Source: Phascolarctos cinereus (lineage: Eukaryota; Chordata; Mammalia; Diprotodontia; Phascolarctidae). Taken from it: 64,000 nt of DNA. This document shows, in pieces, positions 32,120 through 43,229 of this stretch. Within the stretch, counting starts at the first letter, position 1; each line of letters begins with the position of its first letter. The DNA is taken from contig NW_018344194.1 of the NCBI RefSeq assembly GCF_002099425.1, positions 744,001-808,000 on the forward strand, read 5' to 3'. Below the pieces are notes generated by a model. That model ran no database searches. It had not been told where the DNA came from and worked only from the letters and a program-made list of their open reading frames with translations. The position numbers and the translations under genes were made by a program.

Positions 32120-33755
32120 ATGAAGAGAAGCCACACGCGCTCTCTATCGCAAGCTCAGCGGCAGTCACTGTGGGGGCAGCTTGCCAGAGGCAAGCGGTGG
32201 CAGGGCTGGACCCTCGGGACCTCAGGCCCGAAAAGGGAAAGAAGGAACAAGAGAGACAGCAGACACAGAGTGACCCCGGAGAGGATGGGAGCATGTGAAG
32301 GGAGACTGGGGAAGTCCACTAACAGGGCCTGGGTGGCCCACCAGAAAAACAACGGGGCAGGAGCCAGCAGGAGGGAAAGCTGCAAAGGGGACCGGGCGGG
32401 ACATAGGGGAGAGCGGACGAGGGGGCAGCCCCCAGCGGGACAGGGGCGAGCGCAGGGTGGTCTATCGCACCCCCGTGCAGGAGGGCGAGGGCACAGGTAG
32501 GCCGGGCACAAGGGACATTCTGCGGCTCCCTGAGGCTAGGATACGCCTTCTGTTGCAAAGGAGGGTCGGGTCAGGCATCTCTCGGGCTCTGCCCTTGCAT
32601 CTCTGCAGAGACCTCACTTTGGCTTTTGGACAAGATGCTCCAACATGAGTGCCCACAAGCACAGCCTGACTCACATGGCCCCTGGGCAGAAGCTGGGCCA
32701 CTCAGTGCAGGGGGAGGGGGCACCAATCACCGGGAATCATTTCACTAAAGGGGGAGGTGTCATTAAAGGTGCTGACTGTGCGCCTCAGTCTGAGGCGCCC
32801 GATGCAAACCGATCCCTCCGTTACATTCTCAATCCCCTTCCCCACCAAAAGACACAAGCTTCAGATACATTACTTACCTGGACTGGACCCACGCCCCAGA
32901 CCTGTCCTGGGCAATGCTCCTACTCCTAGGCTCAGTGACCTTCTGGGTCAAAGAGGGGCTGGCAAGGGTCTCCTGAGGAGGCTGAGAGGGAGACCCGCAC
33001 TGCACTGTCCGTGGGAAATGCTGAACCAAGTCCCAGGGACACAGCCTCTCTCCGAAAGGTCTAGACGGTTCTCATGCGCCTGATGGCATTCTCCAACGGC
33101 AGGGGGCAGTGACAGGCCCAGAGGCAGGAACACCTGCATTCGACCCTCCCTCCAACTGTTAGCCACAAGCACACTGCACACACAGCCACTCCCTAGTCCC
33201 CAGGGTCAGTCATACTGTTAGAGTTCTCCAAGCTGAGGTGATCCCAGGTCCCAGAATCGCTTGCTGAACATCTGGAAAGGAAAGGTCATTTCAGATGCCC
33301 CCACATCTGGCCTGTCACAAGTCCCTCACTAATAACCCGATCCCATATCAAAGCTAATTTGTGACCCCCAAGCATGGAAAGAAAGCGCCGGAAGCCAGGG
33401 CTGGGGTGTAGGGAGAGTCCTCAACCGGCACCTGGGAGAGCCCGCGCTCCAAGCCTGGCTTCGGTGAACCTGAGCACTGAGCTCCTTCCTTTTCTCAGGT
33501 TCTTCCTCTGCAGAAAGAGGGGGTCGGGGTCAAGGTGTCTTAGGGCCCCCAAGCTCCAGAGAGGACTAGCAGGGCTGGCGGCCCATGGAGAGTCCTGGAA
33601 AAAGGAGGCCATGCCTCGACAGTGACACAAGTTCTAAGAAAGGAACCGGCTCCGCAAGGGGACGTCAGCACAGAGCGCCCGCTGAGGGCGGCTGGCTCAC
33701 CACCTCGGAGGCCACAGTCCTCCCAGGCAGAAAGCCCTCCCTTTTCTATGGCCAA
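32120..33755. other. unassigned GC-rich sequence
   Basis: No repeat or gene recognised. CpG is fairly dense at 32380-32560. I see no exon-like frame. Confidence 0.35.
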
Positions 33756-33761
33756 AGATTG

Positions 33762-33875
33762 TACACAACACATGCACTCACGCGCACCAACACACACGCA
33801 GACACATCTACAGACATGTTCACACACACAGGCACAGACACAAAGACACACCCACAGACGTGCACCCCCACGCTG
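33762..33875 (+). repeat. CA-rich degenerate array
   Basis: CACGCGCACCAACACACACGCAGACACATC and similar strings; imperfect. Confidence 0.85.
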
Positions 33876-33879
33876 CTCG

Positions 33880-35270
33880 GCGTTACACTGTCTGGCGCTC
33901 GAGGCCCGAAGCCGGTAGAAACTGGAAGGTAGCCCATACTCAAGCCCATTTTACAGAGGAGGAAAAGAGAGGTCAGAGGGCAGGCAGTCTGGGTTGGGGC
34001 ATGGCAGACACCTGTATGTGGGCACAATACACAGCCCCACGCACCAGAGGAGGAACACAAGGACCTCAATGTGTGAGACTTTGTTTACTGAGCCCCAGAA
34101 GGCATCTTTCCTTATCGGATTGGCTGAGTCATCACACCAGAGCTAAATAAAGATCAATATAACAACATGTGGAGCGTGTGGGCATTTGTGGACCTTCAGG
34201 GGCCCCCCACAAGCAGGAATCAATGACCTCCATCAAACCCCACAGCCGGCGTGCCCCCCAACTCCCAGCAGCATAGGGTGCCAGGCTCTCGACTCCCACG
34301 CGCCCCGTGGGGCGGTGGAGTCGGACATCCCAAAGTCAAACTCTGCCTCCGATGCCACACTCACACCACCTCCCCTCGATGAGGACGCTGGACCACGTGG
34401 CCCCTTTCACCTGGACCCAACCCGACAAGGCTTTGTGACCCTTTCCCTTTGGACTTTCATGCGGAGGATACAGGGGCTAAAAAGCCATCCTCAGCAGCCC
34501 CACCAACAGTGAGCGAGAACGCTAGGAAACCTTGGGCCAGGCCCTTCTAACGTAGTCCATTAAAGGCAGAGCAGAAGCCGCTATCTCCCACGAGGAGAGG
34601 AGGAAGGGGTAGAAATGCCTATGGGCTGTAAAAGCCCTTGAAAGCCCTCGTGAGCCTGGACGGCTGCTGGGAACTTCACTAGGATGCTGGCACGCAGTCA
34701 GCCCCAACCAGGCCCAGCTGGGAAACCGCCTCCCCAGGCTCCCCTGCCCAGCTCAAGGGCCAGTGCGCTTCCTCCCACCGGGCTACCTGTGCCACTGAAA
34801 GGCCCAGAGCAGACCAACGGGGCTCCTCGCCGCCTTCCCCCTCTCCTGCGGGAGGCCCCAGGGAAGGGGCCTCACACAGAATGGGGGCAAAAAGAGGGAG
34901 ACAGGGGTCCCAGGTTACCACCGCCTAACAGGAGAAGCACGAGGAAGCGGAGGAGGAAACAAAAAGGAGACACGGCCACAGCCAAGGTCAGAAAGCAGAG
35001 CAAGGGGCACTCCCGGCCCGCTCCTCTGACCCAGCGCGTCTGCCCATATGCCTCCCACCCCAAGGACACACACAAGAGCCGACAAGGAGAAGATGGGGAC
35101 CCCATGGCGACCTGGGGCTCGCCCTGAAGCGAGGCTGCTCCCTACGGAGATGGCCCTTCTCTCAGCCCCGACCCCGCTCCCTCTCCTCCTGGCCCTCATT
35201 CTTGCCCCTGAGTTTGTGGGGATCCCACCCCAGGAGTGCGCGTCTCCCCCACATTCTAGTCTCAGCAGAG
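33880..35270. other. unassigned GC-rich sequence
   Basis: No repeat or gene recognised; overlapping chance frames of up to about 147 codons. Confidence 0.35.
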
Positions 35271-35274
35271 TGGA

Positions 35275-35432
35275 ACAAGAACCAGACCCAAAGTCAGAGG
35301 CCCCACTTCACTGGCTGTGTGTACGTGTGTATGACCTTGGGGAGGTCATTTCTCACCCTCCTCACCTCGGAAAAGATGGGGATAGGAAGGGACAATTCAA
35401 GGTCACTTCCCATTCTGACCTCTGAGCATCCA
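35275..35432 (+). repeat. MIR3/THER1-type SINE
   Basis: CAGACCCAAAGTCAGAGGCCCCACTTCACTGGCTGTGTG, TATGACCTTGGGGAGGTCATTTC and AAGGTCACTTCCCATTCTGACCTCTGAG follow the family's order. Confidence 0.65.
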
Positions 35433-35884
35433 GGTGCAGCCAACACTTTGTCACTCACAGAAAATGACACTCGTAACTCATGCGCAAAGCAGGTCATGTG
35501 TGGGGTGGGAGAGGAGGCCACATCCCAACTACAATCCCACATCATTCCTGGGGTTACCGAGATCACACCACATTTCAGGAACGTAAAAGGCCTAGAGGAA
35601 AGTTGGGCCAAGTTAGGGGCAGCGGCGGAGGCAGGGAAGGGGAAGAGGAGGGCAAGAGAGCCTGGCTCCCTGGATCCTCAACACACAGGGCAGGAAAGAA
35701 TTCTTATTATCCCCATCACACAGAAGAGGAAAGTGAGGCGGAGGGTGGAGGGTGTGGGGGGGTGAGACCGTCTGAGGCCACGAAGACAGCAGGATTCCAA
35801 CCCCATGGCCCAGATGAGGAGGAAACCCACAACTCCATTCTGTCTGGTGAGATGGAGGGCGGCCCGGCCTCCGCGCCCTGGGGG

Positions 35885-36010
35885 CCCCCCTCCACGGCCG
35901 GACTCCTTTTTGTGCTCTTCCCCCCATCAGAGCACCATCTCTGTTTTTGGCCCAGAGCCTGGCACACGAGAAAAGCTTAATGAATCCATTCGTTCACTGG
36001 TTTCTTCACT
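35885..36010 (+). repeat. L2 3' end (decayed)
   Basis: CATCTCTGTTTTTGGCCCAGAGCCTGGCACACGAGAAAAGCTTAATGAATCCATTCG matches the sense L2 terminus ('ccccagcgcctggcacatagtaggtgcttaataaatg'). Confidence 0.5.
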
Positions 36011-36615
36011 GGCTCATTCACATCTATTCCTCCCCACCATGCCAAGTCTCCTGCTGTGGCGGGGAGGGCCACGTGGGGCAGGCCGGAGAAAGGCATGCAG
36101 AATGGGCAAAGATGGAGACCTCATCGAGGCCAATCTGGACAGAGAAGCAGCGGGGTCCTCCAAGTTGGAGGACCACACCGACGCTTGCAAGTGGCAGAAA
36201 GGAGGGACCCGTCGCTCTGGTGGCCCCTGGTCCGATCAAAGAGACGCAGAGGGCCGGATTCACCAACAACCATCAAAGTGGGCCCACCCTGGGGACTGGT
36301 CTTCTCAAACCGATGGCCCGTCCGAGGGTGTTTCAACACGCTGACCGAGCCTGGCAGGACTAGCCTACGTGCACACATGTCTACCTTAGGGACCTTCAGT
36401 TGCACTTTTCCAACACACGCTGGTCAGGAAAGAAGGTTAAATCCAAACACCGGACAGCAACTGCAAGAGGGAGGGCCCGTGCCTAGAAGGAGCAGATCGG
36501 GGAGAGCAGAGGAAGAAGCCTGGGCTCCTAGGCCCTCAAAGCAGGAGGAAACTGAGGCCCGCACATATGCCAGGGTGGGACCGAGGGCCTCGAGAACCAG
36601 GACGTTTCTGCCTCC
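36011..36615. other. unassigned GC-rich sequence
   Basis: A plus frame of about 200 codons exists only from a GTG start, has no known motif and is treated as chance. Confidence 0.35.
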
Positions 36616-36617
36616 CA

Positions 36618-36735
36618 GAAATAGCCATTCCTTTGGGTTTACATCTGTATTTATTTGTTAACCTGACAAGTTTCAAGAAGTCCTTGGGTGGTCCAAGCTT
36701 TAGAAATCTGTGGAAATGCTGCACACCTGTCCTAG
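36618..36735. promoter_or_regulatory. AT-rich island with forkhead-like string
   Basis: CTGTATTTATTTGTTAACCTGAC combines a forkhead-type TATTTATTTG with GTTAAC in otherwise GC-rich, repeat-free DNA. No coding frame is kept. Confidence 0.25.
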
Positions 36736-37380
36736 GGGAAGCCCCTGCCGGCTCACTGACTCATTAGGCAGAGGCCCAGCCCAATAGCTAGCTCTCTATT
36801 GATGGCTAACAACAGCCGTGCTCAGCCTCAATCTCTGGGCTCCCTACATGAACACAAGGTGAGGGGGCCTCGTGCCTCCGCTCAGCAAGGGGCTCTGGGC
36901 CTCAGAGGAGGCCACTGCTGGGGTTCTGCTCTCTCTGACTCCCACGGGGAAGGCTCCTACCAACAAGCCAGACATACCGAGAGGCCAAAGGCGACAAGGT
37001 GGAGGTGGGCAGGCGAGGCCCCAGCAGAACCCCCCCAGCACCCAGGGGTAGGGGCAGGGATGATGGCCAGGACCAGGACCGACCCGTCCCCCCCCCCCAA
37101 GCCCTGAAGGTCACGGCTGCTCCAGGACCTCTGTCTCCCTGCCAGGAACTTTCTTCTATGAAATGAATGGACTTTCACCCGGCTCTTCCGTCAGGAAGAG
37201 TCAAGGACCTTGGTTCCAATGCCCCTTTTGCTAGGGGCTCTGCTGTGTGACCCCCCATCAGTTGCCCTCTCTCTGTCTCTCTCTCTGCTCAGGCCTCATA
37301 GAGGAAGGAGGCTCCTCACAGACCAGATAAGAAAGTCTGCACGGACACTTTACAAACCTCCCGGCTACAAGGGAATCAAG
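36736..37380. other. unassigned sequence
   Basis: No repeat or gene recognised; a C-run at 37089-37098 and a short CT-rich stretch near 37265-37290. Confidence 0.35.
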
Positions 37381-37384
37381 GCAA

Positions 37385-37605
37385 CGTAGCACAGGCCAAG
37401 AACCAGAGAGCCCTGGGTTCGAGGCCCCTTTCTGAGAGTGGCCACAGGAGCCTGGGGACGTCAGATCTTTGGCCCCTGAGAGCCGTCTATTCCAATCGGG
37501 CTCGATCGCTTTAGCTTCCTAGGCCTCAGTCTCCCTATGTGTAAAATGAGGGGCTCGGGCTAACCTGAGGCCCCTTCCAGATCCAGAACCATAACACTAC
37601 TGGGT
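37385..37605 (+). repeat. MIR3/THER1-type SINE
   Basis: GAACCAGAGAGCCCTGGGTTCGAGGCCCC, CTTCCTAGGCCTCAGTCTCCCTATGTGTAAAATGAGGGGC and ACCTGAGGCCCCTTCCAGATCCAGAACCATAAC. It carries an extra segment in the middle. Confidence 0.7.
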
Positions 37606-37899
37606 CAGCAGGCCCTAGGAGCGTTAAGGATGCGGCACACAGGAAAGCCTCAGATAAACGCCAGCTAAGTGTGCCCATCCCGCCCAAGAGGCCAAGCTCA
37701 CACCTGTCTCCTTACCTTAGCACCTCCCTCCACGGCGCCTGCCCCGACTTCTACATATTTACTACCCAGACTGAGGGGCTGGATCCCAGGGCCGCAGCCA
37801 CTGACTGACAGGCCAGGTCAGGTCCCACGCGATACCAAGTGAACTGCTGGTAGAGCGCAGACACTCAAGAAACAAAGGCTGACCATGACGGCCAGTGAG

Positions 37900-38110
37900 C
37901 CGTCGAAAAAGAAACACTATTTTAAATTATTCAATAGAAGAACTCCCAGGGCATGTGGAGATGAGTGCTTTAAAAACAATTATTCTATAAGCTATCAATG
38001 AATGTTCAAACCTACAAACAAGAACTCAAAGAATCGCTGTATTAGAAAAGGCAAACTGAGCCTTTAGAATTCTATTCAAAACTGAAGGAAACAGAGGATG
38101 TGAACTTTCC
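37900..38110. other. AT-rich unassigned island
   Basis: CTATTTTAAATTATTCAATAG, TTTAAAAACAATTATTC and TATAAGCTATCAATGAATG in repeat-free DNA. It could be an old unrecognised repeat or a non-coding element. Confidence 0.3.
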
Positions 38111-38399
38111 CAAGCTGAGAATCAAGTTGTCCAGGGTGGTTCTGGGCCTGCTTCAGAGATGTCCCCTAGCTCTATGGGAGGCCGTGGGCTCTGGGGCTCC
38201 CCATCCTGCGCAAGGCTATGCTCAGTGGGCCTCAGCGGGGAGGCGGTCCTCTCAGTAGTCTTTCTTGGTCTGTCAAGTGCCAGCATGTGCTCAGCTGTCC
38301 CACAGCTGCTGGGCCTCCAGGGAGCAAGGAGCCTCTCCCCAGGGCCAGAGGTGCCGCGAGGGGGACGCTGAAGGCCGGTCCTGAGGGCAGGATCAGTGC

Positions 38400-38640
38400 G
38401 TCACAGAGTAAGGACAGGTTGTTCTCCAAGGAAGAAATGCAAATTATGGAGAAGCTGAAAAACTGCTCAAGCCAAAGATGCAGAGAAATGCAAATGAAAA
38501 CCCTTTGGAAAACGCCAATTTAATCAACTTACAGGGATAGCAACGACAATAATAAATGAGCGTATTCCATGATAGCAGGGGTCTACCATTGCTGAACCAG
38601 AGCGTGAACAGGGACAGCGTCTGGGGGAAGTAACGGCATT
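38400..38640 (+). repeat. old L1 ORF2 3' fragment
   Basis: TTGTTCTCCAAGGAAGAAATGC, AAAAACTGCTCAAGCC, GAGAAATGCAAATGAAAACC and CATTGCTGAACCAGAGCGTGAAC follow the conserved L1 ORF2 3' order ('ttttctgatgaagaaatc ... aaatgctc ... agagaaatgcaaattaaaac ...'). Strongly decayed, with indels. Confidence 0.65.
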
Positions 38641-38802
38641 TGGAAAGGGAGGGGTGACAACTTCCAATGAGAAGCTGTCAAAAGACAAACAAAAAAGAGA
38701 CTAAGAAAAAGAACTTAGAACAAAAAGAACAAACAAAAGGGCCATCTGAAGCAGAAGGAAAGATGACCCTGCTCAGGGCCGCGCCTACCCACGGCGCACC
38801 GA

Positions 38803-38819
38803 GGGTCAACCGAGGGTCA
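38803..38819 (+). promoter_or_regulatory. DR5 nuclear-receptor site (RARE-like)
   Basis: Two identical GGGTCA half-sites lie in direct orientation with five bases between them (38803-38808 and 38814-38819), as part of an 11 bp tandem duplication of ACCGAGGGTCA. Both fit RGKTCA; DR5 is the classic spacing for RAR-RXR. A weaker GGGCA follows two bases later. Function is inferred. Confidence 0.45.
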
Positions 38820-38944
38820 AAGGGCAAAGACGCATCGGGACAACTGGAAAACGTGCAGTTTTGCTGCTCATCCGCTAAGTCAGAATTAAAACACATTTGA
38901 GGGACAGCTCAGGCCTCTCATGCTGCTGCTGCCGAGCGTCTTGA

Positions 38945-39162
38945 TAGAGCCCATCGTGGGCCGGGCACTGTGCTAGAATCTACAATTACCATTTCACATG
39001 CTGCTCACAACCCGGAGGCAAAGTGCTGTTAGATTCCCATCTTACAGCTGAGGAAACTGAGGCAGAGGGTAAGTAACTTGGTAAAGGGTCACCCAGGTGG
39101 GAAGCGTCTCAGGCCTTCCTGCCCCCAGACCCGGCTCTCTAACCACTGCACTGCAGCTCCCA
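38945..39162 (-). repeat. MIR-type CORE-SINE, reverse, near full length
   Basis: GGGCCGGGCACTGTGCTAGAATC, CATCTTACAGCTGAGGAAACTGAGGCAGAGGGTAAGTAACTTGG, AGGGTCACCCAGG and GCTCTCTAACCACTGCACTGCAGC are all in reverse order. Confidence 0.85.
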
Positions 39163-39519
39163 AATGCCCAGGCTAACGTCGGTGGGTCACGGAGAGCCAG
39201 GCACATTCACTCCTGCATCACCGGTGGAACAAAGAGGTTTTTGGGCAGGGTCATTGAGCAGGATTCACCAAGAATCACAAAAGTAAACCACTCTTTGAAA
39301 CCCTGACTGCCTTCATTACTTGGAATATTCCCTAAGAGCATCGGCACCAACACACCCGTGTATGCACGTGTGTAGAGAAACACACACACACATCCACACT
39401 GTGACACGTGTGACGTACTAATTCTATTCTGTGCATTGTGGCTTATGCTTCACATGTTTCTGTTCAGAAACGGAGGCGGTAGCATTTTGTAGGCTGTAAT
39501 CAGAATTCACTTCAATGAA

Positions 39520-39616
39520 TAATTTATAAATGTTTACTCCATACATGGCACCACACCAAGCAAAGGGGATTATCAAGGCAAAAAGAAACCGTCTCCGGGC
39601 TCAAGGAACACAGAGT
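39520..39616 (-). repeat. L2 3' end, reverse, cut by a SINE
   Basis: TTTATAAATGTTTACTCCATACATGGCACCACACC ... CGTCTCCGGGCTCAAGGAACAC is the antisense L2 terminus; it stops where the RTE-tailed SINE begins. Confidence 0.6.
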
Positions 39617-39867
39617 TATCGCCGCTCAGTTCTTTCAGTCCCGTCCAACCCTCCAGGCCCACATGGGGCTTTCTTGGCAAAGAGACTGGAGGGGTCAGCC
39701 GTGTCCTTCTCCAGCCCATTTTACAGACGAGGAACCCAGGTGAGTGGGATGAAGTGACCTGATCAGGGTCACACAGCTAGAAGATGTCTGAGGCCAGGTT
39801 TGAACTCACCACAAGGAGTCTTCCTGACTTCCGGCCCACTGTTCTGTGCACTGGGCCACCCAGCCCC
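39617..39867 (-). repeat. SINE with BovB/RTE-type tail, reverse, near full length
   Basis: CGCTCAGTTCTTTCAGTCCCGTCC, TTTCTTGGCAAAGAGACTGGAGG, CCTTCTCCAGCCCATTTTACAGACGAGG, GGGTCACACAGCTAGAAGATGTCTGAGG, CAAGGAGTCTTCCTGAC and GTGCACTGGGCCACCCAGCCCC. This is the full reverse order of the marsupial RTE-tailed SINE. Confidence 0.92.
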
Positions 39868-41005
39868 ACTTACATGCTGCTAAATGTTCAAAAGTCTGTC
39901 AGTGGCTGATCATATTACTGCGTGTTGAAAGGATGACACTCTACAATTACATTTAAATGATTTTTAAAAAGGAAGACAGAAACTTGGAAATATTTACAAA
40001 GAAAGCAAAGAAAGAACAGCATGGGTGGATGAAAGAAAGGAGAGTACACAGAGCCGGACAGCGATGCCCACGGATATGGATGCATGCTGCCTCTAGTGAA
40101 GTCTGTGACTGGACAACACAACGAAGCCAATAATAAACAAAGACAGAGCACAGGGCTACGCGGGAGGAGCACCGGAGCGCCGCTGCTGTGCTCCACATGA
40201 AGGTTCTTCTTAAAGGAGGAAGGGTCAGGCTTTTCTTTTGTTTCTGTTTCGGCTGAGCACACAGCAAGGCCCCCATCCCCCGCACCTCCTGGCCCCGGGC
40301 TCCTCTTCTGCTCGCCTGGTCAAACATGGAATCTTAGGCTGGGATGTGACTCCAAGTGGGGAGATAATTTGGGGCACAACTTTCCCTTTGGCAAATGGCC
40401 TCTTTCCTCCTGAGGAGGGACACACAGCTGTGGAGGCCTCTGACTGTCAGGGTGAGAAAGCTTGCCAGCCCCACTATTTCCACAAAGAAGGCAAGCCTTT
40501 GGGGGCAGAGGGTCAGTCAGGTCTCATTAACAGCAATATTCACTCTCAGCATCATATGTCCTTCGCCTTGCCCCAAAAACTTTTTTTTTTAATGCAAGAA
40601 TAAGTAACGTTCCTTGTCAGCTAACATTAGCAAAGTCAGCCTCGTTAGTTCAGGCCTCTCAGACCTGGCTAGTCTTCATGGCCCAGGCCAGCCAGCTCCC
40701 ACGTGGCCGCCAGTGAGATGGGAGGCCAAGTGACAGTTCACCATCACTCAGGCGAAATAAAAACGCTCTGAGCGCCAGGCCTGCGGATGGGGAGCGGCTG
40801 GAGGCTGCCATCTCGGGAGAAGACATTAACCTCCTCCAAGAGGGAACGCTTTACGCGCAGACCCATCACCAATATGTGTGTGTAAGCCCTCCCCAAGCTG
40901 GTGCCGGGTATACATGCCTCCTGTTGAAACTGATCGGCCTCAAGTTTTGACCTGGAGTCCCTCAATGCCTAAAAGTTTACAAAGATCCTCACAACCATTC
41001 TTCAT
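39868..41005. other. unassigned sequence
   Basis: No confident repeat or gene. Confidence 0.35.
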
Positions 41006-41009
41006 TATT

Positions 41010-41070
41010 ATAAGGCATATATTATTTCCCCCATTTTACAGTGGAGGAAACTGAGGCAGCTGAAGAGCTA
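41010..41070 (-). repeat. MIR core fragment, reverse
   Basis: AGGCATATATTATTTCCCCCATTTTACAGTGGAGGAAACTGAGGCAGC is the reverse of the MIR 'gaaactgaggc' block. Confidence 0.65.
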
Positions 41071-41081
41071 GAAAGTAGCAA

Positions 41082-41230
41082 CAGGTGGCCTAAAAGCTAC
41101 TCCTTGGAGCATAGACTCTGGGTTCAAATCCTACCCCAGGGACTTAAGATCTGTGTGACTTTGAGCAAGTGACAACCTTCCCTAGACCTCAGTTTCCTCA
41201 GAAACCTCTCTCTACAAGGGCATTTGGAAA
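41082..41230 (+). repeat. MIR-type CORE-SINE
   Basis: CTCTGGGTTCAAATCCTACCCC, ATCTGTGTGACTTTGAGCAAGTGAC and GACCTCAGTTTCCTCAG are in order; it abuts the reverse fragment to the left. Confidence 0.7.
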
Positions 41231-42335
41231 TAGGGCCCTGAGGGGGGCCTCCTGTAAAGAGCAGTTTCCCCCGTGTTCTAATCCAATACACTGCCCGAGT
41301 CCAAAGCATCCCCCCCCTCCAGAGTCTTGGATGGGCTGGTCCACAAGTGGTCCCCTTACATCAAAGCCTCACTCCCAACTACTGCATGTCGGGGGTCCAC
41401 GCAGGAGTGGCTGTCCACAAACCTTACAGAATCAGGAGGTTCCAAAGACATGGAATGTACTCATGTACCCATTCTCCAGGTGACTGACCTATCAGAGCAA
41501 TACTTCAATGGCCTGAGAACAGGCTGTCACTCGAATGACCACTTGTCCATTTTAGAGTGACTTCCATCTGCACAGAAAGGCAGTGCCCGCCCAGATCTCA
41601 GGCCCTTGAATCGGTACAGTCCAGAGGAGAGCCCCAAGGCAAGAAGGACCGCATGGACACAGCCCCACAAACCAAGACAGGAGGCAAAGACACCGAGGCC
41701 CAGAGATAGAGCCCTCTGCATGAACACAAGACACACTGGTTCTTCCAGAGTCAGAGCTAGAACCCAGATCTGAACTCCTGCTCCAGGGCCCTTCCCACCA
41801 CACCACACCGCTCCTCAGAACAACCCCAGACAGCACCAGGTGTGAGGAGATTACGCAAGGGCAGATCCTCTAAAACCAGCCTTTTCATCTGTCGACCACA
41901 GTCTGTGCCGCCATGCCACAAATAGCGTAAGTCTCCCTCCATTCTTTAGAGAGATGATGGCCCATAGGCATTGAATACCACGCAAGTCAGAGAAATTCAA
42001 TGATGAGGTAGTTTTACTGAACTTTTTCTATTCTTTATTATAAGGAATGATTCTCTGGGAAGGGAAAGGGAAGATACACACTGAGAAATGCAGGGAATTT
42101 TAGAGCAGAAGACACCAATTAAAATTGTCTTTTTACAAATGAATAGAGTCCTAAGAGGCCATCTGTGCACACCAAGTCACCCCTTCCTAGGTAACTAACC
42201 AAAGCGCATCAGCCCCCAACTGCAAGTCCACCCCCCTGCAAGTACGTCGAGCCGCACGCCCCCCACCCCGACCTGCTGACTCAGACACGTCTTTCCTCCT
42301 CTCCAGCTGCCTCCACAGGTTTCTCTCCAACTGCT
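41231..42335. other. unassigned sequence
   Basis: No confident repeat or gene; short chance frames only. Confidence 0.35.
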
Positions 42336-42339
42336 TGCT

Positions 42340-42540
42340 TCAGTCTTTTCAGGGAGGGTAATAGCATCTTCCCCATAATAACATCTTTTGTCTGGCTGGA
42401 GGCTTGTGGAAGTGACAATTCAGCCTTGTTTCACACATAGTCCATGAGCCCAAGTGAAAAGCTCAGCAGTTATCTGATTTACACATCTGATAATCCAATT
42501 TATAAATAGGAAGTTTCAAAATGTACATTACTCTCCAGCT
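42340..42540. promoter_or_regulatory. candidate enhancer: two GATA sites and a MEF2 site
   Basis: A repeat-free AT-rich island. TTATCT (42470-42475, reverse AGATAA) and TGATAA (42488-42493) both fit WGATAR. TTATAAATAG (42500-42509) is the reverse of CTATTTATAA, which fits the MEF2 consensus YTAWWWWTAR. All three lie within 40 bp. Activity is inferred. Confidence 0.35.
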
Positions 42541-43225
42541 CTCTGAAGACAGTGCAAGGCACCTTCAAAGGTTCTTCCATCCTCACTGGTCCCTCCTGAA
42601 TACAGGGACTCAGCATGGAAAGACTGATTTGGAGGATGGCACCCCAAGAAAGCCTTCCACTGACTATGTACATGTCTCCTGAGCTGATCCCTCCACTCAG
42701 GCAGCTTTGGGAGATGGGCACGCTGTCCTTGCCTGCAGGTGGCACCATTGGCAGAAGGCTCATGGGACCCTGGAGTCTTGGACCTAGGTCTCCCATCTCA
42801 TCTCCCCCAATCCCTTCCAATGAGAAATCTCTTCCATTTGCAGAACACGTTTGCAATCGTGCCTCTTCCCCCCACCCCCCCACCCCATGCTATAGAAGCC
42901 TCAATTCGATTCCCTTCAAGGGAGAGCCAGAGAGGATGAGCCAGAGAGGCCGGCACACTGCTGCTTGCTTAGTGTTAAATCCCTGCGTGTTTACAGAGCT
43001 AGGGGCACTTGGAAAGCACAGTATTGTGTCTTTATCCCTGACAGCTCTCCAGCTCTGTCTCAGGGACCATTCTATACAATCTCGTACAGGTGAGAAGATG
43101 AAGGCCTGAAGTCTCTTGGGTCATCAGAGCCTGGGGTCCAAGGATAGATTTGAAGCAGTCCATGAACTTGGAAGGTAAAAATGACACCTTAATTTCCACT
43201 CCTCTACTGAAACTGGAAATTGCTG
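42541..43225. other. unassigned sequence
   Basis: No repeat or gene recognised. Overlapping frames of 128 and 165 codons on opposite strands (42500-43109) lack known motifs. Confidence 0.35.
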
Positions 43226-43229
43226 GGGG

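Noticed and set aside
31471-32298. 275-codon Ser/Leu-rich plus frame and 181-codon Arg/Glu-rich minus frame
   Set aside because: Both are readings of the TCTC/TCTG pyrimidine block; no stop codons can arise in such DNA in most frames.
36056-36661. Plus frame of about 200 codons, Arg-rich
   Set aside because: It begins at GTG rather than ATG, has no domain, and overlaps frames on the other strand of equal quality.
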